In this document: one piece after another, positions 28,526 to 36,793 of the stretch
How the letters are laid out: each line of letters starts with the position of its first letter
Numbering within the stretch: position 1 is the first letter of the stretch
DNA from: Bog-756 sp963824645
GTDB lineage: Bacteria > Actinomycetota > Acidimicrobiia > Acidimicrobiales > RAAP-2
Assembly (NCBI GenBank): GCA_963824645.1
Contig: CAWGQC010000014.1
Location: forward strand, 62,001 to 126,000
DNA length: 64,000 bases
Direction of reading: 5' to 3'
The notes under the pieces: model-generated
What the model saw: the letters and a program-made list of their open reading frames with translations, nothing else
Told to the model about the DNA's origin: nothing
The model's database searches: none
Translations under genes and position numbers: made by a program

Positions 28526-29011
28526 GTGAGCGAGACTACCGATGCCCAGTTGACCCGCGACACCTACGAACGGCTTTCGGCCGAGCTCGAGGACCTGACC
28601 ACCCGGGGCCGGGTGGAGATCGCCTCGGCCATCGAGTCGGCCCGGGCTCTCGGAGACCTGTCGGAGAACGGCGACTACCACGCAGCCAAGGACGCCCAGG
28701 GCAAGATGGAATCGCGGATCCGCCAGCTCCAACGTCTGCTCAAGACGGCCACCGTCGTCGATGCCACCAGGTCCTCCGACGGCACCGTATCGGCGGGCAG
28801 CGTGGTTACCCTGCGCTATGAAGGCGACGAGGAGGAGGAGACCAGCGCCTACTTCGTCGGGTCCATCGAGGAGCGCCAGGGCGACCTGACCGTGGTGTCG
28901 CCCGGTTCGCCCCTCGGACAGGCCCTGCTCGGCCACCGGGTGGGAGACGCGGTCGAGTACGCCGCCCCCGGGGGTACCCTCAAGGTCGAAATCGTCGATG
29001 TAGGGACCTGA
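28526..29011 (+). CDS. greA: transcription elongation factor GreA
   Basis: 161 aa. GreA stimulates RNA polymerase to cleave backtracked transcripts. The N-terminal coiled coil includes ARALGDLSENGDYHAAKDAQ, with the acidic D-L-S-E-N tip residues that act in the polymerase channel. The C-terminal FKBP-like domain has SPLGQALLGHRVGDAVEYAAPGG. The start is a GTG giving MSETTDAQLTRDTYERL. It is followed after five bases by leuC, an unusual pairing that would link leucine synthesis to this promoter. Confidence 0.95.
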   Translation: MSETTDAQLTRDTYERLSAELEDLTTRGRVEIASAIESARALGDLSENGDYHAAKDAQGKMESRIRQLQRLLKTATVVDATRSSDGTVSAGSVVTLRYEGDEEEETSAYFVGSIEERQGDLTVVSPGSPLGQALLGHRVGDAVEYAAPGGTLKVEIVDVGT

Positions 29012-29016
29012 CGCCC

Positions 29017-30429
29017 ATGACCGCCACACCTCGCACCCTGTCCGAAAAGGTCTGGGACCGCCACGTCGTCCACACCACCGGTGGCCTGGAGCCCGACGTC
29101 CTCTTCATCGACCTCCATCTGGTCCACGAGGTCACCTCACCCCAGGCCTTCGACGGCCTCCGGATGGCCAACCGCGGCGTCCACCGTCCGGACCTCACCG
29201 TGGCCACGGCCGACCACAACGTGCCGACCGTCGACATCGACAAGCCGGTGGCCGATCCGGTGTCGGCCAAGCAGTTGGCCGTGCTGGCCGCCAACTGCGC
29301 CGACTTCGGGATCACCTGTTATCCGATGGGCCACGCCAATCAGGGCATCGTCCACATCATCGGACCCGAGCAGGGTCTCACCCAGCCAGGCATGACCATC
29401 GTGTGCGGGGACAGCCACACCTCCACTCACGGGGCCTTCGGAGCTCTGGCCTTCGGCATCGGCACCAGTGAGGTCGAGCACGTGTTGGCCACCCAGACCC
29501 TGCCCCAGAACCGGCCGGCCACCATGGCCGTGACGGTAGAGGGCGACCTGCCGGTGGGGGTCACAGCCAAGGACCTGGTGCTGGCCATCATCGGCCAGAT
29601 CGGTACGGGCGGTGGCGCCGGCCACATCATCGAGTACCGGGGCTCGGCCATCCGGGGACTTTCGATGGAGGGGCGGATGACCGTCTGCAACATGTCGATC
29701 GAGGCCGGCGCCCGGGCCGGGATGATCGCCCCTGACGACACCACCATCGCCTATCTCGAGGGACGCGACCACGCGCCCAAGGGTGCCGACTGGCACGCCG
29801 CGGTGGCGGCATGGGGAGAGCTCCCCACCGACACGGGGGCCACCTTCGACAAGGAGGTGACTGTGGAGGCCGGGTCGCTCGCCCCCTATGTCACCTGGGG
29901 GACCAACCCCGCCCAGGTCTGCCGCATCGACGGCGTCGTCCCCGATCCGACCTCCTTGGCCAACAGCAACGACGAAGAGGCGGCCGACCGGGCTCTGGAG
30001 TACATGGGTTTGGTGGCCGGCACCCCGATGCGCGACATTGCCGTCGACACTGTGTTCATCGGATCGTGCACCAACGGCCGCATCGAGGATCTGCGGGCGG
30101 CGGCCGGCGTCCTGGCCGGTCGCACGGTGCGACCTGGCACCCGCGCCCTGGTGGTGCCCGGCTCGCACCGGGTGAAGACTCAGGCCGAGTCCGAAGGCCT
30201 CGATGCCGTCTTCATCGCGGCCGGTTTCGACTGGAGGGAGCCGGGCTGTTCGATGTGCCTGGCCATGAACCCCGACAAGCTGGCCCCGGGCGAGCGGGCC
30301 GCATCCACTTCGAATCGGAACTTCGAAGGGCGCCAGGGCCGGGGGGGACGGACCCACCTGGTGTCGCCGGCGGTGGCGGCGGCCACCGCCGTGGCCGGTC
30401 ACTTCGCCACCCCCGAGGAGCTGTCATGA
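29017..30429 (+). CDS. leuC: 3-isopropylmalate dehydratase large subunit
   Basis: 470 aa. With LeuD it isomerises 2- to 3-isopropylmalate in leucine synthesis. Aconitase-family motifs are CGDSHTSTHGAFGALAFGIG, the [4Fe-4S] cysteines in VFIGSCTNGRIEDLRAAA and PGCSMCLAMNPD, and STSNRNFEGRQGRGGRTHLV. GAGGAG near its 3' end serves as the Shine-Dalgarno for the next start codon. The TGA overlaps an ATG that opens a five-codon minicistron. Confidence 0.97.
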   Translation: MTATPRTLSEKVWDRHVVHTTGGLEPDVLFIDLHLVHEVTSPQAFDGLRMANRGVHRPDLTVATADHNVPTVDIDKPVADPVSAKQLAVLAANCADFGITCYPMGHANQGIVHIIGPEQGLTQPGMTIVCGDSHTSTHGAFGALAFGIGTSEVEHVLATQTLPQNRPATMAVTVEGDLPVGVTAKDLVLAIIGQIGTGGGAGHIIEYRGSAIRGLSMEGRMTVCNMSIEAGARAGMIAPDDTTIAYLEGRDHAPKGADWHAAVAAWGELPTDTGATFDKEVTVEAGSLAPYVTWGTNPAQVCRIDGVVPDPTSLANSNDEEAADRALEYMGLVAGTPMRDIAVDTVFIGSCTNGRIEDLRAAAGVLAGRTVRPGTRALVVPGSHRVKTQAESEGLDAVFIAAGFDWREPGCSMCLAMNPDKLAPGERAASTSNRNFEGRQGRGGRTHLVSPAVAAATAVAGHFATPEELS

Positions 30430-30443
30430 AGGCCATGTCATGA
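30426..30443 (+). CDS. five-codon minicistron MKAMS between leuC and leuD
   Basis: A 12-base match (ATGAAGGCCATG) is tandemly repeated at 30426 and 30440. The first copy opens with an ATGA overlap on the leuC stop and encodes only M-K-A-M-S before a TGA, which itself overlaps the second copy, the leuD start, by four bases. The best Shine-Dalgarno (GAGGAG, 30415-30420) is spaced for the first ATG. Ribosomes would pass by two successive termination-reinitiation steps. Whether the peptide is made is unknown. Confidence 0.4.
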   Translation: MKAMS

Positions 30444-31033
30444 AGGCCATGCAGCTGGTGAGCGGCCGGGCCGTCCCCCTCGACCGGTCCAACGTGGACA
30501 CCGACCAGATCATCCCGTCGGACTGGCTCAAACGGGTGGAGCGCACCGGATTCGGAGCCGGACTGTTCGCCGAATGGCGGGACGACCGCCATTTCGTCCT
30601 CAACCAGGAGGAATTCGCCGGAGCCACCATTCTGGTCGCCGGGCCCAACTTCGGGACGGGCTCGTCGAGGGAGCACGCGGTGTGGGCGCTGCAGGACTAC
30701 GGGTTCGAAGCGGTCATCAGCCCGAGCTTCGCCGACATTTTCCGAAATAACTGCACCAAAGCCGGTCTGGTGCCGGTCCAGGTCGATCCGTTGATCGGCA
30801 GACTCCTGCTGGACGCAGTGCTGGCCGAACCCACCATGCAGATCACCGTCGATATCGAGCGGGGTTGGTTGGAGGCTCTGTCGGCCGGCATCGAGACCAC
30901 CTTCCCGCTCGACGAGTTCACCCGGACCCGGTTGCTCAACGGGTGGGACGACATCGGGCTCACCCTGCGCTACGAGGACGAGATCGAGGCCTACGAGGCC
31001 GCCCGTCCGACATGGCTACCGTCGACACGTTGA
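30440..31033 (+). CDS. leuD: 3-isopropylmalate dehydratase small subunit
   Basis: 197 aa. The swivelling domain partner of LeuC. Motifs are DRSNVDTDQIIPSDWLK, AGPNFGTGSSREHAVWAL with the substrate-binding serine and arginine, and SPSFADIFRNNCTKAGLVPV. The start is taken as the second of two repeated ATGAAGGCCATG copies, because the first reaches a stop after five codons. It ends the greA-leuCD unit. Confidence 0.97.
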   Translation: MKAMQLVSGRAVPLDRSNVDTDQIIPSDWLKRVERTGFGAGLFAEWRDDRHFVLNQEEFAGATILVAGPNFGTGSSREHAVWALQDYGFEAVISPSFADIFRNNCTKAGLVPVQVDPLIGRLLLDAVLAEPTMQITVDIERGWLEALSAGIETTFPLDEFTRTRLLNGWDDIGLTLRYEDEIEAYEAARPTWLPSTR

Positions 31034-31040
31034 CTGACCT

Positions 31041-31066
31041 GGTCTGTCACTGAACTGTCACAGACC
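31041..31066 (+). promoter_or_regulatory. Pho-box-like direct repeat inside a dyad
   Basis: CTGTCAC occurs twice, 11 bases apart (31044-31050 and 31055-31061), the spacing and sequence of an enterobacterial Pho box half-site pair. Flanking GGTCTGT and ACAGACC form an inverted repeat. It lies ten bases after leuD and has no plus-strand gene downstream. Alternatively it is a weak leuD terminator stem. Confidence 0.35.
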
Positions 31067-31494
31067 GGAACCGTTTACCGACGGAAGCGGTTTCCGATCG
31101 GGGAGGCCGGGGAGCGAACTCCACCCGGCGAGCCCGCCGGGTCCCCGGCGCCGACTACCACGAGGGGCAGGGGGGCAGCCAGCGTCGGGGGACCCGGTGG
31201 ATCATGCGTTGCGAGAGGTCACTGTCCTGCCCGCAACGTCGAACTTGAGCCTCGTACCCGTGTCGAAGGACCAATGCCCTCCTCACGGTACACCAAAGAC
31301 CGCCTGGAACCGAGGATGGGGTTTACCCCTTGAGCGCTCCGAGGAGCCCGGGTGTGGCTGACTAGCACCTTCTGCCTGACGTCCGCCATATCCGAATCTC
31401 CCCGTTCCGCCGCCAGTGTCCTGGAGTGATGGCCGCCGCCTACTCGACGCACCTCATGGTAGGCCGTCACGGGCCGGCGGTCAACGTGAACGGC

Positions 31495-31535
31495 AAAAAA
31501 GGAGAGGGGGCCCGGCTCAGCCGGACCCCCTCTCC
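31495..31535 (-). terminator. rho-independent terminator of the phosphate locus
   Basis: On the minus strand, a 15-bp stem with one mismatch (GGAGAGGGGG side paired with CCCCCTCTCC), a five-base loop and then six U residues. It lies about 54 bases after the stop of the secreted binding protein. Confidence 0.9.
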
Positions 31536-31588
31536 CCAGCACTCCTGAAGGAGGCTTTTCTGATGTCACCTGCCGGCGACGATGACTG

Positions 31589-33043
31589 TCAGTGAAGGTC
31601 CGTATCGTTACCGTTGAAGGCCAGGCAGTAACCCGGCGGACTGTTCGGCGGTGCGGTGCCGTTGGTCAGCGTCGGGTCGATCTGACTGAAGCCAGCATCA
31701 GACGAGGTCCCCTTGTCCGGGAAGTTGAGGACCTCCGGGGTGTTACCTCCACCAATACCGGCCTGGGCCCACTCGTTGGAGAGCGGCGAGCCGGCGGCAG
31801 CCAGCGGGAAGAACCCGGCGGCGGCGATGTCGGCGGCGATCTCCGTACGGTAGGAAACACCCGGGTTGAGCGGATCGTCATCAGTACTGGTCAACGGCTT
31901 GCACAGGAACCCGTACTCACCCACGAAGTTCAGCACCGAGTTGGCCGACGGGGAACTGGCCGAAGTGTTGCGCACCACGTTGTTCAAGTAGCGGTAGATC
32001 GGGAACGCCTTGGCGTTGGTCGGATCGGTAACGTCCAGTCCGACCGACTTGGAGTTGGCCGCTACCGGCTTGCACTTGGCACACTCAGCCTGAACTTCAC
32101 CGAAGTAGGTCGTGTTGCCGCCGTTGTCGGGGCACTTGTTCGACTTGCACTCGGTGGAGTACTTGCCTTCCGAGAAGAAGTAGATGGCGTTGGAAATATC
32201 GTTGTTGTACCAGGCCGAAGTCGGGTCGACGATATCGGCGATCTCGTTCTCGAACAGACCGGAGTGACTGTGACCGGCCACCGTGTTGGCCTCGTCGCTG
32301 AGGCAGGCCGGCGTGTCATTGGCCGTGCCGGTACTCAGGTTGACCACCTGGGATGCCCAGGTCTTCTCGGTCCCCGAACCGCTCTGGGCCATATAGCAGT
32401 CGATGTGCTGCGGCGTGCTCGGGTCGGTGTCACCGTTGAGGCAGCGCCAGTCCATCGACACCGTGTTGCCACCGATCACGCACGAGAACGTGTCGTCGTA
32501 GATGGCGTTGAGGTCGGCCAGGGTGATGCTCTTCACCTTGCTGTTGCAGAAAGCGGTTTGGGTGAAGCAGACCCACGAGACGCCGTCCACCGCGTAGGCG
32601 ATGTAGTTGTTCTGCGAGGTGCCATGGGTGAGGGCCGGACCGGACGACGCGCGGGCGTAGTCGATCTGGGTGCCACCACTCTGGTTCAGCTCGTTGACGC
32701 CGTTACCCGAGCCGATGGCCGGCTCCTGATAAGCCACGTCGTTGTAGGGGTTCTCGTCGGCCATGTTGTAGCCGTCCTCGCCGTTGGCGGCGCCCGCGGT
32801 GTAGGTGTTGCTACAGGTGTAGTTGATGGGCGCAGTCGTGCCGATGTTGCAACCCGGTGATGTGTTGAACAGGTCACTCAGGCTCTGCATGACCTGATAC
32901 GCAGTGTTCGACCCACCGCCGGGCATGGCCGTGCTGGTGGTTGCACCGGCGGCCCCGGCGAAGGCCAGCGAGGCGACCGACATGCCGAGGGCGGCGGCGG
33001 CGATGCCTACACCCCTTCGGCGACTGAACAGCTTCTTGAACAT
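31589..33043 (-). CDS. secreted PBP-superfamily (PstS-like) substrate-binding protein
   Basis: 484 aa. The Sec signal peptide is FKKLFSRRRGVGIAAAALGM and the following Ala-rich stretch, cut near residue 40. The mature chain starts with PGGGSNTAYQVMQSLSDLF and has AYAVDGVSWVC and ITLADLNAIYDDTF, the second lobe pattern of phosphate-binding proteins. It has more than a dozen cysteines, so disulfides are likely, and no membrane anchor or lipobox. AGAAGAGG precedes the ATG at 33043; a longer frame to 33163 is rejected. It lies 271 bases after the pst operon, just before a strong terminator. Phosphate is the likely ligand by context; binding is not shown. Confidence 0.7.
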   Translation of the reverse strand: MFKKLFSRRRGVGIAAAALGMSVASLAFAGAAGATTSTAMPGGGSNTAYQVMQSLSDLFNTSPGCNIGTTAPINYTCSNTYTAGAANGEDGYNMADENPYNDVAYQEPAIGSGNGVNELNQSGGTQIDYARASSGPALTHGTSQNNYIAYAVDGVSWVCFTQTAFCNSKVKSITLADLNAIYDDTFSCVIGGNTVSMDWRCLNGDTDPSTPQHIDCYMAQSGSGTEKTWASQVVNLSTGTANDTPACLSDEANTVAGHSHSGLFENEIADIVDPTSAWYNNDISNAIYFFSEGKYSTECKSNKCPDNGGNTTYFGEVQAECAKCKPVAANSKSVGLDVTDPTNAKAFPIYRYLNNVVRNTSASSPSANSVLNFVGEYGFLCKPLTSTDDDPLNPGVSYRTEIAADIAAAGFFPLAAAGSPLSNEWAQAGIGGGNTPEVLNFPDKGTSSDAGFSQIDPTLTNGTAPPNSPPGYCLAFNGNDTDLH

Positions 33044-33314
33044 GAGAACCTCTTCTCTTAGGTGTCTGGGGACGAGGACCGGTGACTGGCGCTTACAGGG
33101 TTCGGCCCTCACGTGCACCGTACGGGGCGCAGGTAACCGCTTCGTCACGGATGCGTGGGGCACAGATGAAATCTTGGTGACGCTTGCCGGCCCGAATCCT
33201 CCGCAGCGCGGTCAACTCGGCGTGCAGCGTGACCGGCCGGGCATTGGTGCAGCTCAGCCCCGTCATGGTGCTCAGTCCGAAAAGCCGGCCCCCGGGCCGG
33301 ACCGGACCGATTGA

Positions 33315-34325
33315 TCAGAAGGTGGCGGGGAGGGCCCGGGCCAGACTCTGGCAGGCGAAGAGCCCGCAGGCCACCACCAGGGGGGCGGCGAACAGGTAGA
33401 CCAGCCACACCCGGCGGGTCCGCCAGGCCAGGAGAGCTGCCCCGACCAGGACGGCGATGGTGAGCAGCGACCACAAGACGGTGAGCCCGCCGGCCACCGG
33501 ATCACCGCTCAGCCCCAGGTCGTAGGTGGGCACGGCCACCGCCACGCCGGGCACCTCCACTGCCTTGCCCACCAGCTTGGCCACCACCACCAGGCGCCCG
33601 CTGGAGACGACGGTGGAGTTGGAGGTGACCAGGGTCAGCCGATTGTCGGCCGTCGGCGTCACCACGTCCTTCTGGCCGGAGCCGACCACACGGGAACGGA
33701 CGACCCGGTAGAGAAAGGCACCGGCCCCGTCCACCACCCGGATCCGATCATTGCGGCGCAACGTGTCGAGCGACGAGAACGGGGCCCCGAAGGTCACCCG
33801 GCGGCCGGCGATGACCGAGTTGCCGGGCGAGCCGGGGAGGGCGCTTCCGGCCATGAGCCCAGGACCGTCCATGAGGTCGGCCGCACTGGTGCCCTCGACC
33901 ACCACTTGGCGCAGTCCCAGGGCGGGGATGTCGATGACCGCGACCGGACTTCCCTCGGCGGGCACGTGTCCCGCCACCAGGCTGTAGACCGAAAGCGGTT
34001 TGCCCACCAGCGAACCCACCAGTCGCTGCTGGTTGCGGGTGTGGGTGAGCGGGGTGAAGGCGAAGAGGTAGATGATGAACAGGACGATGAGGGCCCCGAC
34101 GCCGATGAGGGCCATGCCCGCCACCTTCCGGACGGGCACATCAGGAATGTGGATGGTGCGGCCCGAGGAGGACTCAGCCGACGTTTCTTCGTCGGCCGGC
34201 GAGAGGTCCGAACCGTTCCCAGCCGACCCCGGCCCGTCGGGGGCCGGACCCCGCTCAGGCCCAGGCCCGGGCCGCGGCGGGGCAGTCGGAGCGGGAGCCA
34301 TCAAGGGGGTGCGGGTGTCGGTCAT
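33315..34325 (-). CDS. sortase-fold membrane protein lacking catalytic His and Cys
   Basis: 336 aa. A Pro/Gly-rich cytoplasmic start, one helix at about 68-92, an extracellular sortase domain at about 105-252, and two more helices at 278-300 and 306-326. The domain follows class E sortases: VAVIDIPALGL, VVVEGTSAADLMDGPGLM, LPGSPGNSVIAGRRVTFGAPF, LTLVTSNSTVV and SSGRLVVVAKL. The catalytic His of AGHR is Arg175 (codon 33801-33803) and the Cys of LTxxTC is Ser235 (codon 33621-33623); the active-site Arg remains as Arg244. It cannot act as a normal transpeptidase. Its ATG overlaps the stop of the preceding tethered binding protein by four bases. Confidence 0.8.
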   Translation of the reverse strand: MTDTRTPLMAPAPTAPPRPGPGPERGPAPDGPGSAGNGSDLSPADEETSAESSSGRTIHIPDVPVRKVAGMALIGVGALIVLFIIYLFAFTPLTHTRNQQRLVGSLVGKPLSVYSLVAGHVPAEGSPVAVIDIPALGLRQVVVEGTSAADLMDGPGLMAGSALPGSPGNSVIAGRRVTFGAPFSSLDTLRRNDRIRVVDGAGAFLYRVVRSRVVGSGQKDVVTPTADNRLTLVTSNSTVVSSGRLVVVAKLVGKAVEVPGVAVAVPTYDLGLSGDPVAGGLTVLWSLLTIAVLVGAALLAWRTRRVWLVYLFAAPLVVACGLFACQSLARALPATF

Positions 34326-36793
34326 GGCGTCCCTTCGTCCGCTCTTCGTCTTCGTCGCCACTCGGGCAGGAACAGGAGCGGCCCGGCGATCAGGCACACC
34401 ACGGCCAATACGACCAGGGCGGGGAGGAGGAACCGGGCGATGGTGTCGAGGCTGACCAGCAGCACCCCGGTCGGGGACTGTGACTGGTACACCGATCCGG
34501 CCGATAGACCACGGCTCCGCTCCTCGGCGATCTTTTGGGCCGTGGTCAGCGGCAGGGAGGATCCCTCTGAGGTGCCGGTCGTTCCGCCCTCCGACGAGAA
34601 CGAACCGGAGCCGTTCGATCCGGAGCTCCCACTCCCCGATCCGCTTTGGCCCGATGTCCCGCTGCTTCCCGAGGACGAGGATCCCGGGCCCGACTTACCG
34701 GAGCTACCGGGCGGGCCGGCCACGATGTCGGCGGCGATGTCAGCCATGGCCTGACCGTAGAGGCTGTCGGGCAGCGGGCTGTAGCCCCCGGGCAGCGGGC
34801 CGGTGGACCCACTGTCGTGGGCCGACGAACCGCCATTGTGGGAGTAGGTGACCAGGTTGGTCAGCAGATCCTTTTCGGCCGCCGCCGTCTGCGCCGGTTG
34901 CGGCGAGGTGGGAACCAGCGCGTAGGTGATGTCCGGCATCGGATAGGCCTGGTCGGTGGGCGCCGTCTGGTAGTTCAGCTGGTACGTGCCGGTCGGGCAG
35001 GTGGGCTCGGGCACCGGGCAGGGACTCAGGTTGCTCAGCGACGCCTCCACGTTGGCTGCAGTGGGCTCGACGAAATTGCCGTCGGCGTTCTGCAGACTGG
35101 CCGTGTTGAGACCGAAGAAGGAGGCGTCCGAGGAGTCCATGATGCCGAAGCCGGCCTCGGGCTGGGAGAGGGGGAACCCCGGCGAGGAGCCGCCGCCGTA
35201 GATGACGTTGCGAATGTTGGCCGCCTGCAGGGCGGGGTTCTCATACTCGCCGTAGCCCGAGTTGGTGGCCAGGGGGGGAAACGTCGAGTAGGCGTGACAG
35301 CTCGGGTACACCCAGGCGGCGGGCACCCGTGGTGGCCAGGCGGCGGACCCGAAAGGGGCGGTGGTCAGCGTGCCCGGCGCCGCATTGGGGTCGGTGACGG
35401 TCACCGTGGTGGGATTGCCCCCTTTGCCCGGATCCTTCTCGTCGACTTTGACGGTGATCGGAGCGTTGGGGGCATTGCACAACCAGTCGGTGGCTTGATA
35501 ACTGGCCCCGTTGGCCACGTCGGACATGGCCGCGTCGAACAGCAGGGGTCCGATGTAGCCGGCCGGCACAGGATTCAGCAGGTCGAAGGAGTCGTAGGGC
35601 AACTCGTTGGTCAGCTGCTTGCTCAGATTCTTATCGGCGCACACCTTGAGCCGGTTGCAGCCGAGCGCCGAGACCAGGTTGTCAGCGTCGGCGATAATCG
35701 GGCTCCCCCCCGAGGTGATGTAGCCGTGGGACACCTCGTAGGAGGAGGTGATGAGCCCGGCCACCATGTTGGGGGTGAGATTGAAGGTGGGAATGCCCAC
35801 CTCGGTCTCCCCGTCGGTATCGCCGGCCAGCATCCCCACCACGGTGGCCGACACGGCTACCGGTATGTAGGCGTAATCGTGCGAACTAGCGGACAGGATC
35901 GCCGCCTGAGCCGCGTCGTCGGGGTTGTCGAGGAACACGATCTGGGCACTGGGTGACCCGCTGGCAAAGTCCGAGACCACCGAATGGGTGTCGTTGGCCG
36001 TGTTGATGTCCACCACACCGTCGGCCTCCTTGCAGGTGGCGTCCACGGCGGCCGGAAGGAAGTGCTCCATGCTGAACGAGCTCTCGGTACTGACCACCGG
36101 CGCCGATGACGAGCACCCGGCGTCCTGAGCGGCGAAGGTCAGAGGAATGGCGACGGTGTTGGACGGCGAATCCAGCGGTCCGGCTCCCACGCCCACCGTT
36201 CCCTGCTCCTCGGTCACATAGATGGCACACACGTCGGGGGCGTTGTCACAGTAGAAGCCTGGCACCGTGCCCACGTTGTTGGTCACGTCGTGGGCCGGCA
36301 TCAGACTGTTGCCGTCCCCGCTCTGGTCGAAGAACACCGGATAGGCGTCCTCGGTCAGATTGTCGGTGACCGGGTCGACCACTACGGGAATGTTGGCCGG
36401 GGTGTGGTACTCGGAGTCCCATGGCCCCCACAGACAGGACGGATCGGTGGCCGAGGTGAGGGTGGAACAGAGGGCCATCCGCATGCTGTCGCCGGAGGCG
36501 AAGTTGGTGGTCTTGATGGTCACGTACTGACCGTCGACCACGTCGCTGGCCGGCGTCACCGTCACCGTGGGACAGGCTGCCGTCTGGCAGGGGATGGTGG
36601 CTGTGCAACCCCCGCTGCCGTCGATCTGGCAGGTCGGGTCGGCACCGGCTGAGCCGGCGCCGCTGTTCAGGTGGACGGTGGCCCCGACCACGGTGAGGGA
36701 AGCGATGCCGAGGAGGAAGACCGCCATGCCCGTCACCAACCGGTGGCGGAGTACGAATGACGACCATCGACGAAAGGCGCGCATACTGATCAC
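34322..36793 (-). CDS. membrane-tethered PstS-like surface protein
   Basis: 823 aa. An N-terminal helix at about 20-40 exports the chain; residues 41-690 are extracellular; a Gly/Ser-rich linker spans about 690-745; and a C-terminal helix ends in EWRRRRRADEGTP. PBP-like segments include YAYIPVAVSATVVGM and FNLTPNMVAGLITSSY, corresponding to the helix that in PstS reads as LGEI-type. A first domain of about 250 residues with several cysteine pairs precedes them. No LPXTG-type sorting motif is present. It overlaps pstS and the pseudosortase gene by four bases at each end, so it is part of the pst operon. The ligand is inferred only. Confidence 0.7.
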   Translation of the reverse strand: MISMRAFRRWSSFVLRHRLVTGMAVFLLGIASLTVVGATVHLNSGAGSAGADPTCQIDGSGGCTATIPCQTAACPTVTVTPASDVVDGQYVTIKTTNFASGDSMRMALCSTLTSATDPSCLWGPWDSEYHTPANIPVVVDPVTDNLTEDAYPVFFDQSGDGNSLMPAHDVTNNVGTVPGFYCDNAPDVCAIYVTEEQGTVGVGAGPLDSPSNTVAIPLTFAAQDAGCSSSAPVVSTESSFSMEHFLPAAVDATCKEADGVVDINTANDTHSVVSDFASGSPSAQIVFLDNPDDAAQAAILSASSHDYAYIPVAVSATVVGMLAGDTDGETEVGIPTFNLTPNMVAGLITSSYEVSHGYITSGGSPIIADADNLVSALGCNRLKVCADKNLSKQLTNELPYDSFDLLNPVPAGYIGPLLFDAAMSDVANGASYQATDWLCNAPNAPITVKVDEKDPGKGGNPTTVTVTDPNAAPGTLTTAPFGSAAWPPRVPAAWVYPSCHAYSTFPPLATNSGYGEYENPALQAANIRNVIYGGGSSPGFPLSQPEAGFGIMDSSDASFFGLNTASLQNADGNFVEPTAANVEASLSNLSPCPVPEPTCPTGTYQLNYQTAPTDQAYPMPDITYALVPTSPQPAQTAAAEKDLLTNLVTYSHNGGSSAHDSGSTGPLPGGYSPLPDSLYGQAMADIAADIVAGPPGSSGKSGPGSSSSGSSGTSGQSGSGSGSSGSNGSGSFSSEGGTTGTSEGSSLPLTTAQKIAEERSRGLSAGSVYQSQSPTGVLLVSLDTIARFLLPALVVLAVVCLIAGPLLFLPEWRRRRRADEGTP

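Larger units (their letters stand above)
31034..31588. other. 555-base gene-free stretch between leuD and the phosphate locus
   Basis: No convincing protein gene. A 116-codon minus frame (31219-31569) runs through the pst-side terminator and has no family character. What can be seen: a repeat/dyad at 31041-31066; a two-tier stem at 31106-31149 (outer GCCGGGG/CCCCGGC, inner ACCCGGCG/CGCCGGGT), with no U-tract after it; GTTGCG/CGCAAC arms near 31207-31236; GGGGTTTACCCC near 31319; and the terminator of the minus-strand gene. A small RNA on the plus strand is possible but unproven. Confidence 0.4.

Noticed and set aside
31219..31569. 116-codon minus-strand frame
   Set aside because: It runs through the pst-side terminator hairpin and has no family features or supported start.
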